A DNA stretch of 46,222 nt, from the NCBI GenBank assembly GCA_015494395.1, contig WGBG01000200.1, positions 1 through 46,222 of the forward strand, read 5' to 3'. A program made the position numbers and the translations under genes. This document shows, piece after piece, positions 22,687 to 30,779 of the stretch. Under the pieces are notes generated by a model. That model did not search any database. It worked only from the letters and a program-made list of their open reading frames with translations, and had not been told where the DNA came from. How positions within the stretch are numbered: position 1 is the first letter of the stretch; each line of letters starts with the position of its first letter. The DNA comes from Deltaproteobacteria bacterium. Its GTDB lineage: Bacteria > Desulfobacterota > Dissulfuribacteria > Dissulfuribacterales > QOAL01.

Positions 22687-24147
22687 ATGCCTGCAAGTAC
22701 AAAACCTTCCGTTTCTGATGAACTCCTGCCTTTTATTCACCTGCTTGAAAGAGAGAGCAAGGCATATTCTGAAAATCATTTTCCCAAAAAACATAACGAC
22801 ATCCTGAATTCTTTCTGCAATGCGGCACAGTACGGCGGCGGGCTTCGTGACCTGTACCGTCTCTGCTGCTCTGTTCCGCCCCTTCTTGCCAAGGGTATGG
22901 AGGGTTCTTTTTACCTCTACTGCTGCAGGGAAAAAGAACTTGTGAAGGTCTGCGACACCAAAAATGGGCTGATTAAACCTCATAAACCTGTGAGCAGGTC
23001 TCTTCCTCCTTCCCGCAGGCCCTATGAAACCTCGGACATGCTGGTATTTCCTCTCTTCTCCCGTCCCCCTAGGAATAACGAACGTGCGGAACTCCCCTGG
23101 CGATCTCAAAAAGACACTGACCATGATTTCTGTTTCTATCTGCACAACTCCGACCCTTTTGAGTCCCGTCTTAATATTCTTGGCATGTTCGCGGTTCGGC
23201 CCATATCACGACTGTTTCACGAAGACCGTCTCTTGTTCCGGGTGCTTGCCAGATGGATTGGTTACGAGCTGAACAAGAGGCTATTGACAGTACAGAACTT
23301 GAAACATCTCTGTTTTGTAAATGCCCTGGGAATGGATATTGGGCATAACATCATTATACCCAATATGCGTTTCAGGTATCTTTTCAGGCGGCTTAAAGAA
23401 AAGGTCTCAGCACTTGATGATCTAGGGTCAGAGGTTGCAGGCTGTCTGTCTCTCATCAGCGGAGATGCGTGCAATCACCTTACATACCGGTACAGGGAAA
23501 TCCAGAGGGAGCTTGAGGATTGCCATCACGAACTTGTGCAGCAGCACACCCAGATATCGCTTTTTCTTGAGAGTCTGTTCAGAGAGGAGCACTTCAGGTA
23601 TGGGCATCTGGTGCTAAAGCCAGGCAAGTGCTTTGTTGAGCAGGATATCATACAGCCCCAGCTTGAGCTCTATGCAGGTAGGTTTGCCTCGCATGGCATT
23701 AAGGTTGACAGGCCCCATAACATGTATCAGCAGGAGTTTCCGCTTATGGTGGATGTGGGGCTACTGGCGCAGGTCTATGCCAATCTGTTTTCAAATGCCC
23801 TGAAATATACCAGTGAGATAATTACAAAGAGCGGAAAGAGGCGTAAGGCCCTTGCCTACGGGTGTGAAGAGGTTGAGGATTTCCCTGTCAAGGGGATGAA
23901 GGGTGTCAAGTTTAATGTCTTTACCACAGGGCCGCCGCTTTCAAGTGAACAGTGCAGGGAAATATTTATTGACGGCTGGAGGGCTGATAATGACAGCAGT
24001 GTTCCAGGCACCGGGCATGGGCTTGCCTTTATAAGGCGGGTGGTTGAGGCACATGGCGGAGAGGTGGGTTGCGAGCCCACGGAGGAGGGAAATAACTTTT
24101 ATTTTATCCTGCCCCTTTCTCCTGCAGAGCACAGGGAGGAAGCATGA
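22687..24147 (+). CDS. Soluble sensor histidine kinase
   Basis: 486 residues, with no membrane segment. Residues about 20-200 look like a GAF-type sensory domain with several cysteines (RLCCSVPP, YLYCCREK). A degenerate HisKA region includes GMDIGHNIIIPNM (His near 220), followed by a helical linker. HATPase_c shows YANLFSNALKYT (N box, about 365) and GTGHGLAFIRRVVEAHGG (G2 box, about 441). The non-canonical H box is unusual but His is present. The stop overlaps the start of a sirtuin gene (ATGA), so the two are translated together. No response regulator is adjacent. GAGG precedes the start. Confidence 0.88.
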   Translation: MPASTKPSVSDELLPFIHLLERESKAYSENHFPKKHNDILNSFCNAAQYGGGLRDLYRLCCSVPPLLAKGMEGSFYLYCCREKELVKVCDTKNGLIKPHKPVSRSLPPSRRPYETSDMLVFPLFSRPPRNNERAELPWRSQKDTDHDFCFYLHNSDPFESRLNILGMFAVRPISRLFHEDRLLFRVLARWIGYELNKRLLTVQNLKHLCFVNALGMDIGHNIIIPNMRFRYLFRRLKEKVSALDDLGSEVAGCLSLISGDACNHLTYRYREIQRELEDCHHELVQQHTQISLFLESLFREEHFRYGHLVLKPGKCFVEQDIIQPQLELYAGRFASHGIKVDRPHNMYQQEFPLMVDVGLLAQVYANLFSNALKYTSEIITKSGKRRKALAYGCEEVEDFPVKGMKGVKFNVFTTGPPLSSEQCREIFIDGWRADNDSSVPGTGHGLAFIRRVVEAHGGEVGCEPTEEGNNFYFILPLSPAEHREEA

Positions 24148-24884
24148 GGGAGTCACGGGAAGACAGTATTCTCAATGCTGCCATGCTTATTCATGAAGCC
24201 TCAAATGTCTATGCCTTTACCGGTGCAGGGGTAAGTGTTGAGAGCGGTATCCCTGATTTCCGGAGTGCATCAGGGCTATGGTCCAGGTTTGATCCAATGG
24301 AATATGGCACATTAGGCGCATTCAGGCGTGATCCTGAAAAGGTATGGCGCATGCTTCAGGAACTGGTTGAAATAGTAGATGCAGAGCCAAATGCAGGGCA
24401 CAGGGCAATGGCCCGCATGGAGGAGGCGGGGTTACTTTCCGGCATTATAACCCAGAATATCGATGGGCTTCACCAGAAGGCAGGGAGCCGTAACGTAATC
24501 GAGTTTCATGGCACAGTGTTCAGGCTGGTCTGCCTTGACTGTAACAGGAAATTTCCCCTTGACCGGTTCGCTGACAGCCTTCCCCCGCTTTGCCCTTACT
24601 GCAACACCATTATGAAACCGGACGTGGTGTTTTTTGATGAGGCGATTCCGCCAGACGCACTGAGACAGGTTGAGCAGATTGTCAGAAGGGCAGATGTGCT
24701 TATAGTGGCAGGCACATCATGCAATGTCATGCCTGCTGCACTGATTCCCCTTGAAGTTCATGAGATAGGTGGAAGGATAGTTGAGATAAATCCTGAGCCA
24801 GTGCTGAAAGATATGGCAGAGGTAACGATTGCCGGCCCCTTTGCCAGTTCCATGCAGCAGCTTGTAAAGGCGCTTTCCAGTTAA
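24144..24884 (+). CDS. NAD-dependent protein deacylase, sirtuin family
   Basis: 246 residues covering a complete Sir2 catalytic core. It has GAGVSVESGIPDFRS for NAD binding (about 27-41), the TQNIDGLH block (about 110), catalytic His in EFHGT (about 120), and a four-Cys zinc site CLDC/CPYC (about 129-152). The NAD-pocket strand is LIVAGTSCNVMPA. It removes acetyl or other acyl groups from lysines. The length is normal and all key residues are present. Coupling to a histidine kinase by a four-base overlap is not a standard arrangement. Confidence 0.95.
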   Translation: MRESREDSILNAAMLIHEASNVYAFTGAGVSVESGIPDFRSASGLWSRFDPMEYGTLGAFRRDPEKVWRMLQELVEIVDAEPNAGHRAMARMEEAGLLSGIITQNIDGLHQKAGSRNVIEFHGTVFRLVCLDCNRKFPLDRFADSLPPLCPYCNTIMKPDVVFFDEAIPPDALRQVEQIVRRADVLIVAGTSCNVMPAALIPLEVHEIGGRIVEINPEPVLKDMAEVTIAGPFASSMQQLVKALSS

Positions 24885-24908
24885 CAGCAAGCGCTCTATT
24901 ACCCGGCG

Positions 24909-25193
24909 TTATTTCCGTTTATGACAGAACAGGCACCTGTATTTTGGTGGATGCCCTTCAGGTAGCGGCTTGTCTCCATCCGGGTTGTGGCAGCTGGTGC
25001 AGAATTGTTCTGCCTCCTTCTTGTGCATTGAGAAGAATTTTTCATGAATTTCATCATGCGGCAGTTTGACAGTAGATTCCGGAGGGGCAAGGGCGAGGAA
25101 TATAAGAATGCCAGCCCCTGCTGCCAAAAAGATGATGTTGTAGAGGAGGGTGTTCTTTTTTTTGTTGTAATTTTTGCTGTCAGGGGTATCCAT
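24909..25193 (-). CDS. Small membrane-anchored dihaem c-type cytochrome
   Basis: 94 residues. One membrane helix lies at about residues 17-37 (NIIFLAAGAGILIFLALA), then a periplasmic tail with two haem sites CTSCH (about 65) and CLFCH (about 87). The hydrophobic segment probably stays as an anchor. It likely passes electrons between a membrane quinol dehydrogenase and a periplasmic carrier; the partner is not identifiable. It is convergent with the sirtuin gene and is upstream of nothing on its own strand, so it appears monocistronic. Confidence 0.82.
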   Translation of the reverse strand: MDTPDSKNYNKKKNTLLYNIIFLAAGAGILIFLALAPPESTVKLPHDEIHEKFFSMHKKEAEQFCTSCHNPDGDKPLPEGHPPKYRCLFCHKRK

Positions 25194-25265
25194 GCCGGAA
25201 AAGATAACACCTAAATCCCATGAAACGCAAGTAAGCCGTGCCCTTTCGGGTTAAGCCAAGGCTCC

Positions 25266-25919
25266 TTATCTTGCTGCAGGTTTAAGCACAAGCTCAACCC
25301 GTCTGCTCTCATCTCCAAAAACAGTGTTGTCTTCATCTGTTACAGGATAAAGGGCACCAAGCCCCTGTGCCTTCATACGTGCCGGGCTTATGCCTGACTC
25401 TGCAAGCGCGGTGAATACGGCTGCTGCCCGTGCCATGGATAGCTCCAGGTTGGAATGCCATCTGCCATGAGTTTTGATTGGTACGGTGTCTGTATGCCCA
25501 AGTATCTCAAGCTCATAACCCGTTTCGTGCTTTAGAATGCCAGCAACCCTGCTTATTATGCTCCTGCCCTGTTGGGTGAGCGTAGCACTTCCTGATGGGA
25601 AGGTGAGGTCCTCCTGCAGTACAATGATAAGATTGCCCTTTCTCTTTTCCACCGGTGCCATTTCCATGAATATGCTCTCAAGGTCACGCACCGGTTCAAG
25701 TCCTGCTGTCTTAACAGGAGTTTTTATGTCAGGTATGGTCTTTAGAGCAGTCATTCTGATGGTCATCCAGATGAGAAAGAATATCAGCATCAGTGTCATC
25801 AGATCGCTCAGGCTGAGTACCCATGAGTCATGTCCTGCATCAGGCGCAGAGTCCCAGTGGTTGTCAAGCGATCTCATGTGTGTAAACGGTCTTTTTTCTC
25901 TTTCCATTCTCTTTTGCAT
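25266..25919 (-). CDS. MotB/OmpA-type stator protein
   Basis: About 217 residues. A short cytoplasmic N-terminus precedes one membrane helix (LSLSDLMTLMLIFFLIW), which holds the Asp needed for ion flow (about residue 38). The periplasmic part ends in an OmpA-like peptidoglycan-binding domain (LEILGHTDTVPI, LSMARAAAVF, GLGALYPV). It pairs with the MotA-like protein encoded just upstream to form a stator channel. No flagellar gene lies in the window. The start is uncertain: ATG 25919 was chosen, with ATG 25907 and TTG 25940 as alternatives. Confidence 0.9.
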   Translation of the reverse strand: MQKRMEREKRPFTHMRSLDNHWDSAPDAGHDSWVLSLSDLMTLMLIFFLIWMTIRMTALKTIPDIKTPVKTAGLEPVRDLESIFMEMAPVEKRKGNLIIVLQEDLTFPSGSATLTQQGRSIISRVAGILKHETGYELEILGHTDTVPIKTHGRWHSNLELSMARAAAVFTALAESGISPARMKAQGLGALYPVTDEDNTVFGDESRRVELVLKPAAR

Positions 25920-25965
25920 GGTTAGCTTGTGGTGAGGCAAGGTTTTAACCGTAAATAGTCTGAAA

Positions 25966-26805
25966 TTAAAAACCTGCGCCCTGCTTCAGGTTATGCGTGG
26001 TATCCTCAAGCCCTGCTGCTGGTTCCTGTAAACCTGTCTCTGCCTTTTTCATCTCGCAGTAGATGTCATAGGCATTCAGTTTTTCAGCAATACGAAGCGG
26101 GTGCATTGCCTGTTGAAGCCCCAACAGTGCCTCTGTTAGCATGGAGTGTTCATAAACCTCCCGGCGGGCGAGTTCTTCCAGTTTTGATGCCAGGGGCAAA
26201 AAACAGAGATTGGCAAGCAGGATACCGTAAAGGGTAGAGCTTAGCGCAAGTCCCATGGAGGGACCCAGCTGCTCCGAGGTATCCAGGTGCTGCATAACAT
26301 GCATGAGGCTTACCACGGTGCCAGCCATGCCAAGGGCAGGTGCAAGCCGGGTGAGAGTCGTAAGAAGTTGAATCTGTGCCTTTCTCTCTCCCCGGGCAAT
26401 GACGCTCTCCCTCTCAAGCGCTGATACCAGTGACCACCTGTCATAGCCTTCTGCAATTAGCGATGCACCGAATTTAAGATATTCGTGGTTTACCCTGTTT
26501 ATTGCCTTTTCCAGGGCAAGAGGCCCCTTCAGCCTGTAAATACCCGCAAGTTCAAGCACCTGGGGAAGGATTGCCCTGGTGTCCTCCTCCGGTGTGGTCT
26601 TCATTGCCATGCTCTTGCCAATTGCGTCAATGGTTGCCCGCACCCGCTCCTGTGGAAAGCCTACCCACAGGACCACTGCCATGCCTCCAAAAACTATGGC
26701 CAGGGACTGCGGGTTGATTACCTGGGAAAGGCTGAGGCCGTTCAGAAATCCGTATGCAAGCAGGCATAGCAGGATGATGCCAATGGCGATTGATCTTGTG
26801 ACCAT
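25966..26805 (-). CDS. MotA-type stator protein
   Basis: 279 residues with four membrane segments in the MotA/TolQ/ExbB pattern (about 4-24, 31-50, 152-172, 190-212). Key blocks are ALGMAGTVVSLMHVM and MGLALSSTLYGILLANL, which line the channel, and a cytoplasmic charged loop between TM2 and TM3. With the MotB-like partner it converts an ion gradient into torque. The ribosome-binding sequence (AAGGGGAGA) partly consists of the target duplication of the MITE just upstream, so the gene's original promoter has been pushed 226 bases further away. Confidence 0.92.
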   Translation of the reverse strand: MVTRSIAIGIILLCLLAYGFLNGLSLSQVINPQSLAIVFGGMAVVLWVGFPQERVRATIDAIGKSMAMKTTPEEDTRAILPQVLELAGIYRLKGPLALEKAINRVNHEYLKFGASLIAEGYDRWSLVSALERESVIARGERKAQIQLLTTLTRLAPALGMAGTVVSLMHVMQHLDTSEQLGPSMGLALSSTLYGILLANLCFLPLASKLEELARREVYEHSMLTEALLGLQQAMHPLRIAEKLNAYDIYCEMKKAETGLQEPAAGLEDTTHNLKQGAGF

Positions 26806-26825
26806 GTTGAAAGTCTCCCCTTGTT

Positions 26826-27051
26826 GTAACTGTTCAGCGTATTAACGATAATGTGGGTTCGTGAATGGTCTTGTTTTTCCGTTCCGGCGAATAATTTCTT
26901 GTTTTTCTAAGGCTTGCTTCGCCAAAATCGCAAAACTCGCTCGCACCTCGCTCAGACAAAAGCGATTTTTTGGCTGCGCTTCGCCAAGAAAAACTACGAA
27001 ATTCTTCAGAGTCACTCCAAAACAAGACCATTCACTACGCTGAATAGATAC
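26826..27051 (-). mobile_element. MITE family A, full-length copy 3 (226 bp, reversed)
   Basis: Reads GTAACTGTTCAGCGT at 26826 and ACGCTGAATAGATAC at the other end. The 8-bp duplication CCCTTGTT is perfect (26818-26825 and 27052-27059). It is the shortest of the three full copies and probably closest to the basic unit. It contains no coding sequence. It sits 20 bases before the motA start, and its right flank supplies part of the motA ribosome-binding site. Confidence 0.95.
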
Positions 27052-27059
27052 CCCTTGTT

Positions 27060-27430
27060 TAGCACTAAACTGTTGCCCTGGTGACTTCTTATGAGCTGTT
27101 TAGCGCTTGAGTTTCTTGATATGTCCCAGAGAAAAGCAAACTTGATGCCATTAAAGTTTCTTCAGTTATGATGTCATAACTGGCTGAAATTGCGAGCAGG
27201 ATTTTATTTTTTATAAGGGGAGAGGCCAAGGGAGGAAAAATGTGCAGGGTACTATCTGCTGTACAAGACTCTGGCAGCAGCGGTTTATGTCACATGCCTT
27301 GTGTATATAAAGCGGCTTGCCTTTAGAGCAGATGTGAGCGGTGATTTGTTGCCATGTTATCCTCTCTATACTACCTTAACGAGAAAATAGCTCAAAGCTC
27401 AAGATTGAAAGGAGTAGGGTGCGCACTGCG
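27060..27430. other. Intergenic DNA without recognisable gene
   Basis: No open frame with coding character. It shows a purine-rich run (27217-27240, GGGGAGAGG and AAGGGAGG) and a partial copy of the AGCTCAAAGCTCAAG segment of repeat family B at about 27386-27405. The part before 27568 holds a MITE remnant and the shared upstream motif. Promoters for the downstream operon presumably lie here but I cannot name a convincing one. Confidence 0.5.
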
Positions 27431-27432
27431 CA

Positions 27433-27477
27433 CCGTGATAACTAACCATAATTATCGTCAATACGCTGAACAGTTAC
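27433..27477 (+). mobile_element. MITE family A remnant (right end)
   Basis: CGTGATAACT, as found just inside the left end of other copies, is joined to ATTATCGTCAATACGCTGAA and CAGTTAC, which is the family's right end. The outermost left bases are missing and there is no target duplication. It is probably an old internally deleted copy. Confidence 0.55.
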
Positions 27478-27507
27478 TGAATTTCATTGAAAAAATGATT
27501 TGTCAGA

Positions 27508-27528
27508 TTTTGAAACGCTCAATTTAGG
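27508..27528 (+). promoter_or_regulatory. Shared upstream motif, copy 3
   Basis: TTTTGAAACGCTCAATTTAG followed by G lies 39 bases before the GTG start at 27568, in the same orientation as the gene. It matches the motifs before ssb (171-191) and before the chemoreceptor (12855-12874, minus). Confidence 0.5.
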
Positions 27529-27567
27529 TAATAATTTTTACAAGGTTAAGTCAGGAGGTCATGTTCT

Positions 27568-29253
27568 GTGAGCAATGCTCCACCCCGTACTTCAGTACAT
27601 CCTGATGGATTTTTCCAGATAGGAATACACAGGCCATCATATCAGGTAATCAATCTTCGCAGGGAAACACCGAAGCCTGGCATACTCGGCACGGATGGAA
27701 ATGGCAATGTAATAACCAATGATGTCAATTTTCCACCTGGAACGGTTTCTGTGGAACAGGCCGATGCCGTGGTGGAAATTGCAAATCCGTTCCCGTTCTG
27801 GGGCAGTACCTACATCCTTGATGCCTCTGCTGAAAGGTGCTCAGAAAAGGACAGATTTTTCACATTTAACCCCTTTACAGAAGACAGGCGCGCCGAAGAT
27901 CCCGCTGGATTCATGGCAGAGCTTATGTCAGGGAGTATCACAGGGAGAGACGGCAGGAAGATAACAATAGGCGATCTTCCCGAGGTGCTACAGTTGGCAC
28001 TTGCACAGAACAGCCGGGATTCTCAGGTGCTGGTGGCCCTTGCCAGGAGTTCATGCGATTTTGAATATGGGCCGGACGGAGAGCCTGCAGGGTTGCGGTA
28101 CCGGCAGTGTCAAAACGGTCAGATGCGCCCTTTTGTAAGAAATTTCAGCCTGTTCAAGACCGTTTCAAATAATCCTGCACTGCCTGATTCCTATAAACAT
28201 GCAATGGTGCTGAAGCCCGGCATACAGGGAACAAGCCCGGTGGTTGGAGAGTATGGGCATTCAGGAGAGCGCACCCATATTTTTGAGTATCTCAGGGCAA
28301 ACAGCTATATTCCCTATGGCCACTTTGCTGCAAACATGGCAGATGATGCCGTTCGATACAGTGTCAAGGTGGTGGATCAGTCAGATATGTCAGGTTTGCG
28401 TGCATTGTATTACCAGCGCATTTATGTGAACATGGCCCTAGCCCTTGAAATTTTTAAGAGCCCTGATGGCAGCAGCCGAATGGAGCCTCTGGCCCATGAC
28501 CCTCTGGCGCTTGAAGAGCTTCGCTTCCAGGTGCTTGATGAGGTTAACAGGCGCAGGGATGCCGGTGAGCCACTTCCTTATACTGCAACACTCTGGGGCT
28601 GGAACTACGGCTATGATTTTTCCCCTTCTGGTTACAGGCTTCATGCATCACACCAGATGGTTCATCAGCAGTTTGCACTTGTCCCGCCGTTTGTGGCTGC
28701 CGCAGGTGCAGGCAATCAGGATGCATACATTCCAACATATGCCATAGGGGATCAGGTGGCAGATTTTGTGGCAAGGTATGAGGAGTTTTACAACACAGAT
28801 TTTTTTGATGCATACCATCGGGCAATAGAGAACAATTGCCGGATTGATGGCAGGGATCATCTTGATGCCTCGTTGATACTGTGGGAGGATGAAAATGTCA
28901 TGCTCCATGCGCCAAAGGCCCAGCGGTCACAGGGTGAGGTGCAGATCATGGTAAAGAAGAAGGTTGGAAACATCCTTGAGGCTGACACCCCCATGAGGGC
29001 ATCCCTTGATGGGGCAGTTCTTCGGGCTGTCAAGACCCTTGCAGGCATGGGGGCGGAGATGATTACCTGCTATGAAGTCTCCAGGCGTTTTGATTCCAGC
29101 CTCACAGGTCAGCGCCTGTTCTACTGCTTTCTGCCAAGGCATTCACGCTCACCCGGTGCCTTTAGTGAACGCCAGGGGCGGTGGATAACCGGTCATTACC
29201 CTGAGGATTATGCACACTGTTTCAGAGACGAGATGAACAGGCAGTTCGGGTGA
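27568..29253 (+). CDS. Unrecognised 561-residue protein with a GalT/HIT-like signature
   Basis: A large soluble protein with no signal peptide or membrane segment. I cannot name the family with confidence. Near residue 359 the stretch ASHQMVHQQFALVP matches the galactose-1-phosphate uridylyltransferase active-site pattern AS..HPH.Q....P at Ala, Ser, second His, Gln and Pro, with the first His replaced by Met. VVEIANPFPFW near residue 70 also resembles the N-terminal block of that family. A nucleotidyltransferase or phosphorylase role is therefore possible but unproven. The GTG start is set by AGGAGG (27553-27558) nine bases upstream; the ATG at 27561 is too close and out of frame. It heads an operon with a nonahaem cytochrome. 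Confidence 0.85.
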   Translation: MSNAPPRTSVHPDGFFQIGIHRPSYQVINLRRETPKPGILGTDGNGNVITNDVNFPPGTVSVEQADAVVEIANPFPFWGSTYILDASAERCSEKDRFFTFNPFTEDRRAEDPAGFMAELMSGSITGRDGRKITIGDLPEVLQLALAQNSRDSQVLVALARSSCDFEYGPDGEPAGLRYRQCQNGQMRPFVRNFSLFKTVSNNPALPDSYKHAMVLKPGIQGTSPVVGEYGHSGERTHIFEYLRANSYIPYGHFAANMADDAVRYSVKVVDQSDMSGLRALYYQRIYVNMALALEIFKSPDGSSRMEPLAHDPLALEELRFQVLDEVNRRRDAGEPLPYTATLWGWNYGYDFSPSGYRLHASHQMVHQQFALVPPFVAAAGAGNQDAYIPTYAIGDQVADFVARYEEFYNTDFFDAYHRAIENNCRIDGRDHLDASLILWEDENVMLHAPKAQRSQGEVQIMVKKKVGNILEADTPMRASLDGAVLRAVKTLAGMGAEMITCYEVSRRFDSSLTGQRLFYCFLPRHSRSPGAFSERQGRWITGHYPEDYAHCFRDEMNRQFG

Positions 29254-29273
29254 ACCTCTACAGGTGTAACACC

Positions 29274-30722
29274 ATGACCTTAATAAAGTTGTGTTTTGTG
29301 CTTCTTCTTGCAGGCATTCTTTGTGCGTGCGACGCCCCCTATGGCCCGGACCAGTTCAAGACCAGAGGCTGTACTGCATGTCACAGGGTCCGGATTGACA
29401 AGGCACACAATATCGGCTGTACTGCCTGTCACATGGGAGATGCAGCCAGTCATTCAATGGAATCTGCCCACAAGGGGCTGGTGCGTCACCCAGCATCCCC
29501 TGAGAACATGAAGCGTTTTTGCGGCAAGTGCCACGAAGAGAGAGTAACGAGGGCAGCCGAGTCAGATCACTTCACCCTCCGTGATGAAATCGGGTATGTA
29601 TGGAAGGCATTTTTCCCAAAAGGACAGGGCGGAGCCAGTATCCCTGCCCCACAGGAAATAAGGAAGGAGAAGTATCCCTGGAGCCTGCAGGGGCTTGTTG
29701 GGGACATGCTCAGAAAACGCTGTCTCAGGTGCCATGTGTGGTACCAGGGAGACGGGCATGAGGGCACAAGGCGCGGGACAGGCTGTGCTGCCTGTCATTT
29801 GAATCTGGAGTCAAGCCCTTTTGATCATGTCTTCAGGAAAGAGGTTGATGACAGCCAGTGCCTTTCCTGCCACTACGGTAACTTTACAGGGTGGGATTAT
29901 TATGGCCGGTTTGAAAAGGACTATCCTGCAGGTTTCCGTGCCCCGCTTGAAAAGGGCCGTCATGTAAAGCGTACCCACGGTGTTGAGTGGATCGACATGA
30001 CCTCTGATGTGCATTTGCAGAAGGGCATGACCTGTAGTGACTGTCACGTAAAAGGACCTTGTGAGTCTGACAATGCCACTGAAACAGTAACATGCGTTTC
30101 CTGTCATGAGTTATCCGGTCTTTCTGCCAGACCGGGACATACAGTAGAGGCTGCATCCAGTGTGTCATGTACCGTGTGTCACGCAGTATGGGCACCGGTG
30201 GAGATAGGCCGTTCCCTGATGCGACAGGACATGCCCGACTATGAAGAGTGGCTTCGTCTCAGTGTGCAGAACAGCCTGGAGGTGGAGGAGCTGTGTCAGG
30301 CGCAAAGTGGTCTCAAGTTTGAATCCTGGCAGCCTGCGGTAATGGAAGACAAGATTGATCATTCCATAGAGCCTGGAATGTGGTTTGAGGGGTTTGTTGC
30401 AAGGCGTTTCTGGCCCGTGATGGCAGGCATTACAAGTGATGGACGTATGGTAACTGTCCGCCCGTTGCTTGATATCTCCATCTCATATGTTGACAGTGAT
30501 GAGATGATTATGGCGGATAATATCCAGCCTGTAGGGGTGGCTGATATAAATGCAATTTTGTCGGATTTTTCTCCAGGGCCTGATTTTATCTCTTTTTTAA
30601 GGCCAGAGCTTTATGAAAAACCGTGGCTTTGGCTTGAATTCACACCACATACCATTGGGCCTGCAGACGTATTTCGCACAATAAGGGTGAACAGGTGGCT
30701 TGAGGAAAGGGATGGGGAATAA
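29274..30722 (+). CDS. Nonahaem c-type cytochrome lipoprotein
   Basis: About 482 residues. A lipoprotein signal peptide ends in ILCAC, with the acylated Cys near residue 19. Nine CxxCH haem sites follow: CTACH twice, CGKCH, CLRCH, CAACH, CLSCH, CSDCH, CVSCH and CTVCH, all in the first ~300 residues. The last ~170 residues have no haem site and look like a separate beta-rich domain (MVTVRPLLDISISY). It is an electron-transfer protein anchored in the inner or outer membrane. ATG 29274 was chosen because the signal peptide then begins properly and AGGTG lies upstream; a GTG at 29250 would overlap the previous stop. It is followed directly by the M1-ChaN-PDZ gene. Confidence 0.92.
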   Translation: MTLIKLCFVLLLAGILCACDAPYGPDQFKTRGCTACHRVRIDKAHNIGCTACHMGDAASHSMESAHKGLVRHPASPENMKRFCGKCHEERVTRAAESDHFTLRDEIGYVWKAFFPKGQGGASIPAPQEIRKEKYPWSLQGLVGDMLRKRCLRCHVWYQGDGHEGTRRGTGCAACHLNLESSPFDHVFRKEVDDSQCLSCHYGNFTGWDYYGRFEKDYPAGFRAPLEKGRHVKRTHGVEWIDMTSDVHLQKGMTCSDCHVKGPCESDNATETVTCVSCHELSGLSARPGHTVEAASSVSCTVCHAVWAPVEIGRSLMRQDMPDYEEWLRLSVQNSLEVEELCQAQSGLKFESWQPAVMEDKIDHSIEPGMWFEGFVARRFWPVMAGITSDGRMVTVRPLLDISISYVDSDEMIMADNIQPVGVADINAILSDFSPGPDFISFLRPELYEKPWLWLEFTPHTIGPADVFRTIRVNRWLEERDGE

Positions 30723-30779
30723 ATGCCCTTTAGGAGTAGATGTATATTTTTATTCCAAAGCCGAAAGGATGCAAAGAAC

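Noticed and set aside
26861-27043. Open frame of 60 codons across MITE copy 3
   Set aside because: Same repeat sequence; not conserved as a frame among copies.
27561-27605. ATG right behind AGGAGG that would start a Cys-containing peptide (MFCEQC...)
   Set aside because: Only two bases from the Shine-Dalgarno sequence and the frame stops after 14 codons; the GTG at 27568 is correctly spaced and opens a long frame.
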